Source of the DNA: Streptomyces viridiviolaceus
GTDB lineage: Bacteria > Actinomycetota > Actinomycetes > Streptomycetales > Streptomycetaceae
Length of the DNA stretch: 64,000 bases
Assembly (NCBI RefSeq): GCF_014650995.1
Contig: NZ_BMWA01000006.1
Span: 298,405-362,404 of the forward strand
Direction of reading: 5' to 3'
The position numbers were made by a program, and so were the translations under genes. The notes under the pieces were generated by a model. That model did no database searches and was not told the origin of the DNA. It saw only the letters and a list, made by a program, of their open reading frames with translations. Shown here one piece after another: positions 38,754 to 46,967 of the stretch. Position 1 is the stretch's first letter, and each line of letters begins with the position of its first letter.

Positions 38754-39791
38754 GTGACGACCTATGACGATCGAGCGAGCCTCACTGATCTGACCGCTGT
38801 GGTCGAGCGCGTGCGCGGTTCGGTGGAGGGCGTGATCGAGGGCAAGCCCGAGGTCGTACGGCTCTCGCTGACCGTGCTGCTCGCCGAGGGACACCTGCTG
38901 ATCGAGGACGTCCCCGGGGTCGGCAAGACCATGCTGGCCAAGGCGCTGGCACGGTCCATCGACTGTTCCGTGCGGCGCATCCAGTTCACGCCCGACCTGC
39001 TGCCGTCGGACATCACCGGAGTGTCCATCTGGGACCAGCAGCGCCGGGACTTCGAGTTCAAGCCGGGCGCGATCTTCGCGCAGGTGGTGATCGGCGACGA
39101 GATCAACCGCGCCTCGCCGAAGACGCAGTCGGCGCTCCTGGAGTCGATGGAGGAGCGCCAGGTCACCATCGACGGCCAGACCTACGAGCTGCCGAGCCCC
39201 TTCATGGTGGTGGCGACGCAGAACCCGGTCGAGATGGAGGGCACCTACCCGCTGCCGGAGGCCCAGCGCGACCGGTTCATGGCCCGCGTCTCCATCGGCT
39301 ACCCGAGCCCGGACGCCGAGCTGCAGATGCTCGACGTCCACGGTGGGGTGAGCCCGCTGGACGACCTGCAGCCGGTGGCGCACGCGCACGAGATCCTGAA
39401 ACTGATAGAGGCGGTCCGGGGCGTCCACGTCGCCGACCCGGTCCGGCGGTACGCGGTCGACCTCGTCGCCGCCACCCGCACCCATCCCGACCTCAGACTC
39501 GGCGCCTCCCCGCGCGCGACGCTGCACCTGCTGCGCGCGGCGAAGGCGTCCGCCGCCCTGAGCGGCCGGGAGTACGCGCTGCCGGACGACGTGCAGGCCC
39601 TCGCCGTCGCCGTCCTGGCCCACCGCCTGCTGCCCACCGCCCAGGCCCAGCTCAACCGCCGCACCGCCGAACAGGTCGTCCAGGAGATCCTGCAGCGCAC
39701 CCCTGTGCCCGCGGCGCCCCAGCAGCAGCCCGGCTTCGGCATGGGCCGGGGTGCGACGGCGTACGGCCAGCAGCCGCCGCGGAGGCTGTGA
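38754..39791 (+). CDS. MoxR-family AAA+ ATPase
   Basis: A 345-residue AAA+ chaperone-like ATPase. Walker A is EDVPGVGKTMLAKAL, Walker B is VVIGDEINRASPKTQ, sensor 1 is VVATQNPVEMEGTYPLPEAQ, and the arginine-finger/lid region follows. MoxR proteins with adjacent DUF58 and transglutaminase genes are thought to help mature or assemble membrane or extracellular factors. GTG 38754 follows GAGGAGGG. Its stop overlaps the DUF58 start (TGATG), so the three genes form an operon. The target is unknown. Confidence 0.93.
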   Translation: MTTYDDRASLTDLTAVVERVRGSVEGVIEGKPEVVRLSLTVLLAEGHLLIEDVPGVGKTMLAKALARSIDCSVRRIQFTPDLLPSDITGVSIWDQQRRDFEFKPGAIFAQVVIGDEINRASPKTQSALLESMEERQVTIDGQTYELPSPFMVVATQNPVEMEGTYPLPEAQRDRFMARVSIGYPSPDAELQMLDVHGGVSPLDDLQPVAHAHEILKLIEAVRGVHVADPVRRYAVDLVAATRTHPDLRLGASPRATLHLLRAAKASAALSGREYALPDDVQALAVAVLAHRLLPTAQAQLNRRTAEQVVQEILQRTPVPAAPQQQPGFGMGRGATAYGQQPPRRL

Positions 39792-41155
39792 TGGACACCG
39801 GGGGGCCGGGCCGTGCGGAGGACGAGCGGGGCGAGAGGGGTGGCGTCCGCACCGCCCTGACCGGCCTGACCACGCGAGGGCGGTCCTTCCTGGCCGCCGG
39901 CGTCGCCGCCGCCGTCTGCGCCTACGTCCTCGGGCAGAGCGACCTGCTGCGCGTGGGGCTGCTGCTGAGCGTGCTGCCCCTGGTGTGCGCGACCGTCCTG
40001 TACCGCACCCGCTACCGGGTCGCCGGCAGCCGCCGGCTCTCCCCCGCGCGGGTACCCGCGAGCAGCGAGGCCCGGGTCCATCTGCGCATCGACAACGTCT
40101 CGCGGCTGCCCACCGGTCTGCTGATGCTCCAGGACCGGGTGCCCTACGTGCTCGGTCCGCGCCCCCGCTTCGTGCTCGACCGGGTGGAGCCGGGCGGCCG
40201 CCGCGAGGTGTCCTACCGGGTCCGCTCCGATCTGCGCGGCCGCTATCCGCTGGGTCCGCTCCAGCTGCGCCTGACCGACCCGTTCGGGATGTGCGAGCTG
40301 ACCCGGTCCTTCTCCACGTACGACACCCTGACCGTGATCCCGCGTGTCGAGGCGCTGCCGCCGGTGCGTCTGAGCGGCGAGGCCAAGGGGTACGGCGACG
40401 GGCGGCAGCGGTCGCTGGCGCTGGCGGGCGAGGACGACGTGATCCCGCGCGGGTACCGCTACGGCGACGACCTGCGCCGCGTGCACTGGCGCTCCACGGC
40501 CCGCTACGGCGAGCTGATGGTGCGCCGCGAGGAGCAGCCCCAGCGCGCCCGGTGCACGGTGCTCCTGGACACCCGGGGCCTGGCCTACGAGGGCGCGGGT
40601 CCCGACTCCGCCTTCGAGTGGGCCGTGTCGGGCACGGCGTCCGTACTGGTGCACATGCTGGAACGGGGCTTCTCGGTCCGGCTGCTCACGGACACCGGCA
40701 ACGCGGTCCCGGGCGAGGGCGCCGACGGATTCGCGGGTGCCAGCCAGGAGACGGCGGACGCGGCCGGGCTGATGATGGACACGCTCGCGGTGATCGACCA
40801 CTCCGACGGCACCGGCCTGTCCCGGGCGTACGACGTGCTGCGCGGCGGGAACGAGGGACTGCTGGTGGCGTTCTTCGGCGACCTGGACGAGGAACAGGCC
40901 GCGGTCGCCGCCAAGATGAGCCGGCGCAGCGGCGGCGCGGTCGCCTTCGTGCTGGACAGCGAGACCTGGCTGCGGGAACCCGCCGACGTGCCCGGCCCGT
41001 CGGAGAGGAGCGGGGAGGGGCTGCGGATGCTGCGCGAGGCGGGCTGGACGGCCGTCGGCGTGCCGCGGGGCGCCACCCTGGAGGAGCTGTGGCGGCTGGC
41101 CGACCGCGAGCGCACCGGCCTCGCGGCGGCGAGCAGCGGGGAGGGCACCCGATGA
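39791..41155 (+). CDS. DUF58 domain-containing membrane protein
   Basis: A 454-residue protein with two N-terminal helices (about residues 30-72), an extracytoplasmic or juxtamembrane beta section and a DUF58 block around YGDDLRRVHWRSTARYGELMVR, the family signature. The C-terminal part resembles a von Willebrand A-like fold, consistent with partnership with MoxR. ATG 39791 is five bases after GGAGG. Its stop codon overlaps the ATG of a mini-ORF created by a local duplication before the transglutaminase gene. Confidence 0.9.
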   Translation: MDTGGPGRAEDERGERGGVRTALTGLTTRGRSFLAAGVAAAVCAYVLGQSDLLRVGLLLSVLPLVCATVLYRTRYRVAGSRRLSPARVPASSEARVHLRIDNVSRLPTGLLMLQDRVPYVLGPRPRFVLDRVEPGGRREVSYRVRSDLRGRYPLGPLQLRLTDPFGMCELTRSFSTYDTLTVIPRVEALPPVRLSGEAKGYGDGRQRSLALAGEDDVIPRGYRYGDDLRRVHWRSTARYGELMVRREEQPQRARCTVLLDTRGLAYEGAGPDSAFEWAVSGTASVLVHMLERGFSVRLLTDTGNAVPGEGADGFAGASQETADAAGLMMDTLAVIDHSDGTGLSRAYDVLRGGNEGLLVAFFGDLDEEQAAVAAKMSRRSGGAVAFVLDSETWLREPADVPGPSERSGEGLRMLREAGWTAVGVPRGATLEELWRLADRERTGLAAASSGEGTR

Positions 41156-41274
41156 GCGGGCGGGCACGACCGGCACTGTGCGCGTGGGCGCCCACGCGCA
41201 CGCGACACCACCGGCAGACGGACCACGACCACACCCGCCCCGCGGCGACCAGCGGTCGGGAGGGCACCCGATGA
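41152..41274 (+). CDS. 40-codon mini-ORF between the DUF58 and transglutaminase genes
   Basis: ATG 41152 overlaps the DUF58 stop (ATGA), has GGGAGGG upstream, and runs 40 codons to a TGA overlapping the transglutaminase ATG (again ATGA). The first 13 residues nearly copy the start of the transglutaminase protein (MSGRARPALCAWA against MSGRARLALCAWA), and its end (SGREGTR) nearly copies the DUF58 C-terminus. The middle is His/Asp/Arg-rich. It looks like a by-product of duplication that keeps ribosomes moving through the junction; an independent protein function is not supported. Confidence 0.4.
   Translation: MSGRARPALCAWAPTRTRHHRQTDHDHTRPAATSGREGTR
41178..41201. repeat. 24-bp perfect palindrome inside the mini-ORF
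   Basis: GTGCGCGTGGGC directly followed by GCCCACGCGCAC, with no spacer. The second repeat copy differs by one central base (GGGCGGCC), breaking the symmetry. It may be a recombination footprint or chance. Confidence 0.5.
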
Positions 41275-43661
41275 GCGGGCGGGCACGACTGGCACTGTGC
41301 GCGTGGGCGGCCACGCTGATGGCGGCATGCGCGCTGCTGCCGCTGGTCGACCCGGCCACCTGGATCCTGCAGGCCGCGTTCCTGCTGGCGGTCCAGTCCG
41401 GGGTGGGCGCGGCGGCGCGGCGGGTGCCGCTGGCCCGGCCGCTGACCGTCGCCGCGCAGGCCCTGGTCACGCTCGTGCTGCTGACCCTGGTCTTCGCCCG
41501 GCAGCAGGCCCTCGCGGGGCTGGTCCCCGGCCCGCAGGCCTTCCAGCGCTTCGCCGAGCTGCTGCGACAGGGCGGCGACGACATCGCGCGGTACGCGATA
41601 CCCGCCCCCCTGGAGTCCGACGGCATCCGGCTGATGCTGGTCGGCGGCGTGCTGGTGATCGGCCTGCTGGTGGACACCCTCGCGGTGACCTTCCGCGGCG
41701 CCGCCCCGGCCGGGCTCCCGCTGCTCGCGCTGTACTCCGTGGCCGCGGGGCTGTCCGAGGGCGGCACCGACTGGCTGTGGTTCCTGGTGGCGGCGGCCGG
41801 CTATCTGATGCTGCTCCTGGCCGAGGGACGCGAGCGGCTCTCGCAGTGGGGCCGGGTCTTCGGCGGGGCGCCACGCGCCCCGGGCGGGGAGCGGAGCGGC
41901 GCGGTGGCCCCGGTCCGCACCGGGCGCCGCATCGGCGCGTTCGCGCTGGGCGTCGCCCTGGTGGTGCCGCTGGCCCTGCCCGCGATGAACGGCGGGCTGC
42001 TGGACGGCACCAAGACGGGCGTGGGCTCCGGCACCGGAGGCGGCGGCACGATCTCCGCCGTGAACCCCCTGGTCTCCCTGCGCGACAGTCTCAACGTGGA
42101 CGAGGACCGCCAGGTCCTGACGGTGGAGACCGACTCGGAGGACATCTCCGACCTGTACTTGCGGATCGTGTCCCTGGACGACTTCGACGGCACCACCTGG
42201 AAGCCCTCCAAGCGGCAGATCACCGCCGTGCCGGACGGCACGTTCCCGACGCCGGCCGGCCTCGGCCCCGACGTCCGGCGCACGGAGACCGAGACCACGA
42301 TCTCGGCCGCCGACTGGTACGCCCAGGACTGGCTGCCCATGCCGTACCCGCCGAGCGGCGTGCGGGTCGGCGGCAACTGGCGCTACGAACCCGTCGGCAT
42401 GACCCTGGTCGGCGACCACGGCCAGAACACGCGCGGGCTGACGTACGAGGTGCGCAGCCTGGACGTGCGGCCGACGGCCGATCAGCTCGCCGCGGCCCCG
42501 CAGCCGCCGGCCGCCCTCAAGCGCGAGTACACCGAGCTGCCGGACTCGCTGCCGGCGGTGGTGTCCAGGACGGCCCGCCAGGTCACCGCGGGCGCGACGA
42601 ACGCCTACGACCAGGCGGTCAAGCTGCAGGAGTACTTCTCGCTCAACGGCGGTTTCGAGTACGACACGCAGGTGGAGGTAGGCAGCGGCTCGCAGGCGAT
42701 CGCCCGCTTCCTGGAGGACAAGCAGGGCTTCTGCATCCACTTCTCCTTCGCCATGGCGGCGATGGCCCGTTCCCTGGACATCCCGGCCCGGGTCGCGGTC
42801 GGCTTCGCGCCGGGCTCCCCGCAGGCGGACGGCTCGGTGTCGGTGGGGCTGCGGGACGCCCACGCCTGGCCCGAGCTGTACTTCGAGGGTGTGGGCTGGA
42901 CCCGTTTCGAGCCCACGCCGACCCGGGGTTCGATCCCGTCGTACACCCTGACGGAAACACCGGGCGACACGGACCCGGACCCCGCCGTGCCCTCCCGGAA
43001 CGCGTCGGAGGAGCCCTCGGCCGCACCGTCGGCGAGCGAGAGCTGCACGGCCCAGGACAAAAAGCTGGAGGCCTGCGAGAGCGAGTCGGCACCGGCCACT
43101 CCGGCCTCGGGGGGCGACGGACCGAAGTGGTACGCGTTCCTGGCCTGGTCCCTGGGCGGGCTCGCGGTGCTGCTGATCCCGCTGTCGCCGATGCTGTGGC
43201 GGCTGCGCATCCGGGCGGTACGACTGGGGGCGCACGGCCGTTCCGAGGCGGACGCGGTCCCGTACACCCTCGCCGTATGGCAGGAGCTGACGGACACGGC
43301 GTGGGACTTCGGCATCCCGCCGGAGGAGTCCCAGACCCCGCGCAAGGCTGCGGCCCGCATCGTCCGGCTCGGGCAGCTCGATCCGACGGCCGCGGCGGCG
43401 GTGCACCGGGTGGCGGACGCCGTGGAACAGGTCCTCTACGCGCCCCGTCCCCGTCCCATGGCGGGTCTGACGGACGACGTCCACCGCGCGACCGCCGGGC
43501 TGCGGGCCACCGTCAGCCGTGGCACGCGGCTGCGCGCACGCTTCGCCCCGCGTTCGGCTGCCCGGGTGGCCTGGACGGCGTCGGCCCGGTGGAGCGCCCT
43601 CAAGCGGCGGATCTCCGCGGCCCGGCCGACGCTGCGGAAGCCGTCGGGGCAGCAGGGCTGA
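41271..43661 (+). CDS. TgpA-like transglutaminase membrane protein (DUF3488/transglutaminase core)
   Basis: A 796-residue protein with an N-terminal bundle of about six helices (residues 10-235), a large extracytoplasmic transglutaminase-like domain and a last helix (about 622-645), then a cytoplasmic tail. Catalytic Cys488 is in KQGFCIHFSFAMA and His531 in LRDAHAWPELYFEG; the third position reads FEPTP, with Glu where some relatives have Asp. It ends the MoxR/DUF58 operon. An extracellular protease or amidation-type role is inferred from family. ATG 41271 has GGGAGGG upstream. A strong terminator follows. Confidence 0.9.
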   Translation: MSGRARLALCAWAATLMAACALLPLVDPATWILQAAFLLAVQSGVGAAARRVPLARPLTVAAQALVTLVLLTLVFARQQALAGLVPGPQAFQRFAELLRQGGDDIARYAIPAPLESDGIRLMLVGGVLVIGLLVDTLAVTFRGAAPAGLPLLALYSVAAGLSEGGTDWLWFLVAAAGYLMLLLAEGRERLSQWGRVFGGAPRAPGGERSGAVAPVRTGRRIGAFALGVALVVPLALPAMNGGLLDGTKTGVGSGTGGGGTISAVNPLVSLRDSLNVDEDRQVLTVETDSEDISDLYLRIVSLDDFDGTTWKPSKRQITAVPDGTFPTPAGLGPDVRRTETETTISAADWYAQDWLPMPYPPSGVRVGGNWRYEPVGMTLVGDHGQNTRGLTYEVRSLDVRPTADQLAAAPQPPAALKREYTELPDSLPAVVSRTARQVTAGATNAYDQAVKLQEYFSLNGGFEYDTQVEVGSGSQAIARFLEDKQGFCIHFSFAMAAMARSLDIPARVAVGFAPGSPQADGSVSVGLRDAHAWPELYFEGVGWTRFEPTPTRGSIPSYTLTETPGDTDPDPAVPSRNASEEPSAAPSASESCTAQDKKLEACESESAPATPASGGDGPKWYAFLAWSLGGLAVLLIPLSPMLWRLRIRAVRLGAHGRSEADAVPYTLAVWQELTDTAWDFGIPPEESQTPRKAAARIVRLGQLDPTAAAAVHRVADAVEQVLYAPRPRPMAGLTDDVHRATAGLRATVSRGTRLRARFAPRSAARVAWTASARWSALKRRISAARPTLRKPSGQQG

Positions 43662-43745
43662 GCGGGGGGGCGGGGGTGTCGGACTCTGCCGACGGCCCCC
43701 GGCGGCCGGGGCGCCCAGCGACGATGCCGGCAGGTCGAGGACATG

Positions 43746-43786
43746 CGTGAGGGGGTGACCACCTTTCCGGTGGTCACCCCCTCACG
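43746..43786. terminator. Bidirectional terminator between transglutaminase and DUF3040 genes
   Basis: Perfect 18-bp stem (43746-43763 with 43769-43786) and loop TTTCC, between convergent genes, so it can serve both. Confidence 0.9.
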
Positions 43787-43816
43787 GACGTTCCAGGGTG
43801 CTGGCGAGTTCCGGGG

Positions 43817-44221
43817 CTATTGACCGCCCTGCTGCTCGTCCCGGCGCCGCTGCCAGCGCTCCTCGATGCGGTCCATCATGGAGCGCTTCTGCCGTCCCTG
43901 ACGGCGGGCCTGCGGTCCGGCACCGGGGGCGGCGGACTGCTCGCCCGGCTTGGGGGCCTTCCGCCAGCCGGTCACGGCCAGGACCGCGCAGCCGAGCATG
44001 ACGAGGAATCCCACCACGCTGAGCCAGACCTGCTTGGCGACCATACCGGCCATGAGGAGCGCAATTCCTACGAGGAAGCCCGCGACCGCCTGGTAGACCC
44101 GCCGCCGGGTGTACGTACGCAGCCCGCTTCCCTCGAGCGCCGACGCGAACTTGGGATCTTCGGCGTACAGCGCTCGCTCCATCTGCTCGAGCATGCGCTG
44201 CTCGTGCTCCGAGAGCGGCAC
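43817..44221 (-). CDS. DUF3040 small membrane protein
   Basis: A 134-residue protein conserved in actinobacteria. The N-terminal signature PLSEHEQRMLEQMERALYAEDP is here represented by SEHEQRMLEQMERAL, then two helices (about residues 40-60 and 63-82) and a basic tail rich in Arg/Gln. Function is not established; its constant position near division genes suggests an envelope role. GTG 44221 follows GAGGAGGA; the in-frame region upstream to 44341 is rejected. A possible promoter TTTCAC-N17-TATCCT lies at 44301-44273. Confidence 0.85.
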   Translation of the reverse strand: MPLSEHEQRMLEQMERALYAEDPKFASALEGSGLRTYTRRRVYQAVAGFLVGIALLMAGMVAKQVWLSVVGFLVMLGCAVLAVTGWRKAPKPGEQSAAPGAGPQARRQGRQKRSMMDRIEERWQRRRDEQQGGQ

Positions 44222-44272
44222 GGAGTCCTCCTCATCGTGCAGTCGCCGGGGCGACCCGGGGGGGGTCCCTTC

Positions 44273-44301
44273 AGGATAGGCAGGGAATCGCCCCCGTGAA
44301 A
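44273..44301 (-). promoter_or_regulatory. Predicted promoter of the DUF3040 gene
   Basis: On the minus strand TTTCAC (44296-44301), 17 bp, TATCCT (44273-44278), about 45 nt upstream of the GTG. The -35 is imperfect. The rest of 44222-44500 shows no gene. Confidence 0.4.
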
Positions 44302-44500
44302 CCCGCCCCTCTACGCCAATTGGCCAACCGGACTCCGTCATGAACGCGCCGGCTCGCTGAAGTTCCCATTCCCCAGCGGCCGACCGCTCATGCCGGGCGG
44401 TCTCCCCCGATCATACGGCGCCGGGCCTTCGTTCGGGGGACCTGTGGCGTACTCCATCTGCAGCCGCGCCGCTGATCAGCGGCGTACCACGGCCGACGAC

Positions 44501-45271
44501 TCAGGCCGCATCGGTCCCCTGCGTCTCACCGAGCACGTGGAGCTGTGTGGCCACGGAGTGGAAGGCGGGGAGCTCGGCCGCCGCGGCCTCGAGCTTCAGC
44601 AGCGCGTCCAGGGCACCGGGCTCGGTGTCCACGAGCACGCCGGGGACGAGGTCGGCGAAGACCCGCACTCCGTGCACGGCACCGACCCTGAGCCCCGCGC
44701 TCTCGACCAGGCCGGTGAGCTGCTCGGCGGTGAACCGGCGCGGCACGGGGTCTCCCGCGCCCCAGCGGCCGTTCGGGTCGTCGAGGGCCTGCCGGGCCTC
44801 GGTGAAGTGACCGGCGAGGGCCCGCGCGAGCACCGCTCCACCCAGGCCGGCGGCGAGCAGGCTGAGGACGCCCTCGGCGCGCAGGGCGGCCACCGTGTTG
44901 CGAACGCCCTCGGCGGGGTCGTCCACGTACTCCAGGACGCCGTGGCACAGCACCACGTCGTAGCCGCCCCGCTCGACCACGTCGAAGAGGCCGTGGGCGT
45001 CGCCCTGGACGCCCCGCACACGGTCGGCGACGTCGGCCTCGGCGGCGCGGCGCTCCAGGGCGAACAGCGCGTTGGGGCTCGGGTCGACGACGGTCACGCG
45101 GTGGCCGAGGCGGGCCACCGGCACCGCGAAGTTACCGCTGCCTCCCCCGGTGTCGAGGACGTCCAGCGCCTGGCGACCCGTGGCCTTGACCCTGCGGTCG
45201 AGGGCGTCCTGGAGGACCTCCCAGACCACGGCGGTACGGAGGGAAGCGCGGGGGCGCATCGGGTCCGACAC
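44501..45271 (-). CDS. SAM-dependent class I methyltransferase
   Basis: A 256-residue methyltransferase. Motif I is VLDTGGGSGNFAVPVARLG, the acidic residue ending strand 2 is VTVVDPSPNALFAL, and motif II/III are GDAHGLFD and YDVVLCHGVLEYVDDP, the SmtA/UbiE-like pattern. The C-terminal part (PRRFTAEQLTGLVESAGLRV) is typical of small-molecule methyltransferases. The substrate is unknown. GTG 45271. It is upstream of DUF3040 on the same strand, 279 bp away. Confidence 0.85.
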   Translation of the reverse strand: MSDPMRPRASLRTAVVWEVLQDALDRRVKATGRQALDVLDTGGGSGNFAVPVARLGHRVTVVDPSPNALFALERRAAEADVADRVRGVQGDAHGLFDVVERGGYDVVLCHGVLEYVDDPAEGVRNTVAALRAEGVLSLLAAGLGGAVLARALAGHFTEARQALDDPNGRWGAGDPVPRRFTAEQLTGLVESAGLRVGAVHGVRVFADLVPGVLVDTEPGALDALLKLEAAAAELPAFHSVATQLHVLGETQGTDAA

Positions 45272-45509
45272 GGCAGTTTGACTCCTCGGCGCGGCACCGC
45301 CTCGATGCGGCGGAGCGAACGGGGCGCCTTCCCCGCCGCGAGCACGGAAGGGAAGGCTTCAGGCCCTCCCCACCCTATTGCCTCCGGCGCCCGGCCCGGT
45401 CACTCCGGTACCGGCGGTGGCCCGGCCGGGTGCGGCGGTGCTCTCATCCCGCGTCCGGCATGTCACGGCCCGTGCCGTCGCCCTGCGGGCGGTCGCCGTC
45501 GGGGCGCGG

Positions 45510-46007
45510 CTAGGGCAGCACCGGCTGGAGGACGAGCATCCGCTCCACGATGCGCAGGAACATCGCCACGTCGCGTATCAGGTCGTCGGCGTCCCGGCTG
45601 TTCGCCGCGCCCTCGATGCCGGCCTCGGCGCGGGCGCGGCGCGGGGCGCCCGCGGCGAACAGCGCGCTCCAGTCGGCGAGCTCGGGCGCGATCTCGGGGA
45701 GCACTTCCCAGGCGCTCCTGATGCGGGCCCGGGCCCGCGGTGTGGTCTCGGGCCGGCCGCGCGCGGCGAGCACGGCGGCGGCGGTGCGCAGGGCGGCGAG
45801 GTGGGCCGTCGCGTACCGCTCGTTCGGTGTCTGCAGGACGGTGGCCTCCTCCAGTCCGGCGCGGGCCTGGGCGAGCAGGTCGAGGGCGGCGGGCGGGGCC
45901 GTCGTCCGGCGGAGCACGGGGTGCACGTCGCTCGCCGGGCCGGTCAGTGAGGGGGCAGGGCCGGTTGCGCGGCGCCGACGGGCGGCGGCTGCGGACGAGT
46001 GGGCCAT
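45510..46007 (-). CDS. SAV_6107-family HEPN domain-containing protein
   Basis: A 165-residue helical protein matching the small Streptomyces family named after SAV_6107. A basic Ala/Arg-rich N-terminus is followed by helices with LDLLAQARAGLEEA, NERYATAHLAALRTAAAVLA and RDVAMFLRIVERML, an arrangement like HEPN folds. I see no clear RxxxxH ribonuclease motif, so activity cannot be claimed. ATG 46007 follows AGGAGG. It is divergent from the ABC/YhgE/TetR operon, whose operator lies about 140 bp away, and could share its control. Confidence 0.7.
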   Translation of the reverse strand: MAHSSAAAARRRRATGPAPSLTGPASDVHPVLRRTTAPPAALDLLAQARAGLEEATVLQTPNERYATAHLAALRTAAAVLAARGRPETTPRARARIRSAWEVLPEIAPELADWSALFAAGAPRRARAEAGIEGAANSRDADDLIRDVAMFLRIVERMLVLQPVLP

Positions 46008-46137
46008 GACGATCCTCCTGTCGTCTGCGTGACGGCACGCCCTGCTACGAGGTGCCGTATGCGCCCATCGTGAGGTATGCCACTGACAATCCGTTCTGAC
46101 CAGGGCTTTTGCTTCGATCGAAGGTTCGGGTTAGTTT

Positions 46138-46166
46138 TTGCACTGACCAGTCAGTTCAAATAGTTC
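46138..46166 (+). promoter_or_regulatory. Promoter of the ABC/YhgE/TetR operon with embedded palindromic operator
   Basis: -35 TTGCAC (46138-46143), 17 bp, -10 TAGTTC (46161-46166), about 27 bases before GTG 46194. Between them lies ACTGAC-CA-GTCAGT (46142-46155), a perfect palindrome of TetR-operator style. A bound repressor would block RNA polymerase. The downstream tetR gene makes autoregulation likely; this is inference. Confidence 0.65.
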
Positions 46167-46193
46167 GGTGCAGTGACCAGGGGGTGAGGTGCC

Positions 46194-46967
46194 GTGGAGA
46201 GTGCGTCCGGGCTCGGCGTGACGGCCCACGACTTCGGACTCGAGGGGCCCCGCGGCTGGGCGTTCCGCGGCGTCTCCGTCGACGCGGAACCCGGCGCGCT
46301 GATCGCGCTCAGGGGGCCGTCCGGATCGGGCCGCACCTGTCTGCTGCTCGCGCTCACGGGCCGGATGAGAGCGACCGAGGGCACGGCCACCGTCGGGGGC
46401 CGCACGCTGCCCCGGCAGATGTCCGCCCTGCGCCGGGTGAGCGCCCTCGCACACGTTCCGGGCGTGACCGACCTCGACCCGGCCCTGACCGTCGGCGAGC
46501 ACCTGCGCGAGCGGGCGCTGCTGCAGCGCCGTTTCGGCGACTCGGTGCGCGGACTGCTGCGCCCGCGCGGGGAGCGGGCGGCGGAGGCGAAACTGCGGAT
46601 CGACACGGCGCTGGCCACGGCCGGCCTCGACCGGGAGGCGCTGCCCAAGGGCTCCCGTACCGCCGTGCGGGACCTGGAGCGCACCGAGGCGCTGCGCCTG
46701 TCGGTCGCCCTGGCCCTGATCGGCCGGCCGCGCCTGCTCGGCGTCGACGACACCGACCTGAAGCTCTCGGCCGCCGAGCGGACCGAGATCTGGGAGCTGC
46801 TGGCGTCGATCGCCGACTCGGGCACGACGGTCCTGGCGGTGTGCAGCGAGGCACCGGAGGGGGCTGTGGTCGTCTCCACCGGGCCGGACGGCGCAGAAGA
46901 CGCAGGCGACGAGGACGACGAAGACAAGGAGGCGGCCGATGCGCTCGCCGAAGCTGGCCGCGCTTGA
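46194..46967 (+). CDS. Degenerate ABC-transporter-type ATPase
   Basis: A 257-residue ABC ATPase-like protein. The P-loop reads GPSGSGRT (residues 41-48), with Arg47 where the catalytic lysine is expected. No LSGGQ signature can be found at the expected place (VRDLERTEALRLSVALAL), and Walker B is LLGVDDTD without the usual glutamate. The C-terminus is acidic. ATP hydrolysis is therefore doubtful; it may be a regulatory or structural partner of the YhgE protein whose gene overlaps its end by 29 nt. GTG 46194; no strong ribosome site. Confidence 0.75.
   Translation: MESASGLGVTAHDFGLEGPRGWAFRGVSVDAEPGALIALRGPSGSGRTCLLLALTGRMRATEGTATVGGRTLPRQMSALRRVSALAHVPGVTDLDPALTVGEHLRERALLQRRFGDSVRGLLRPRGERAAEAKLRIDTALATAGLDREALPKGSRTAVRDLERTEALRLSVALALIGRPRLLGVDDTDLKLSAAERTEIWELLASIADSGTTVLAVCSEAPEGAVVVSTGPDGAEDAGDEDDEDKEAADALAEAGRA

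Larger units (their letters stand above)
41121..41313. repeat. Direct duplication, 119-bp period, at the DUF58/transglutaminase junction
   Basis: Bases 41121-41194 and 41240-41313 are about 80-90 percent alike by eye, including GGGAGGGCACCCGATGAGCG and the following CGGGCACGA. Both copies carry a ribosome site and ATGA stop-start overlap. An ancestral DUF58-stop/transglutaminase-start overlap therefore appears to have been duplicated. Confidence 0.85.

Noticed and set aside
45510..46007. HEPN-like protein and divergent operon as a toxin-antitoxin or defence module
   Set aside because: No RxxxxH ribonuclease motif and no MNT-type antitoxin partner; only a weak fold resemblance.
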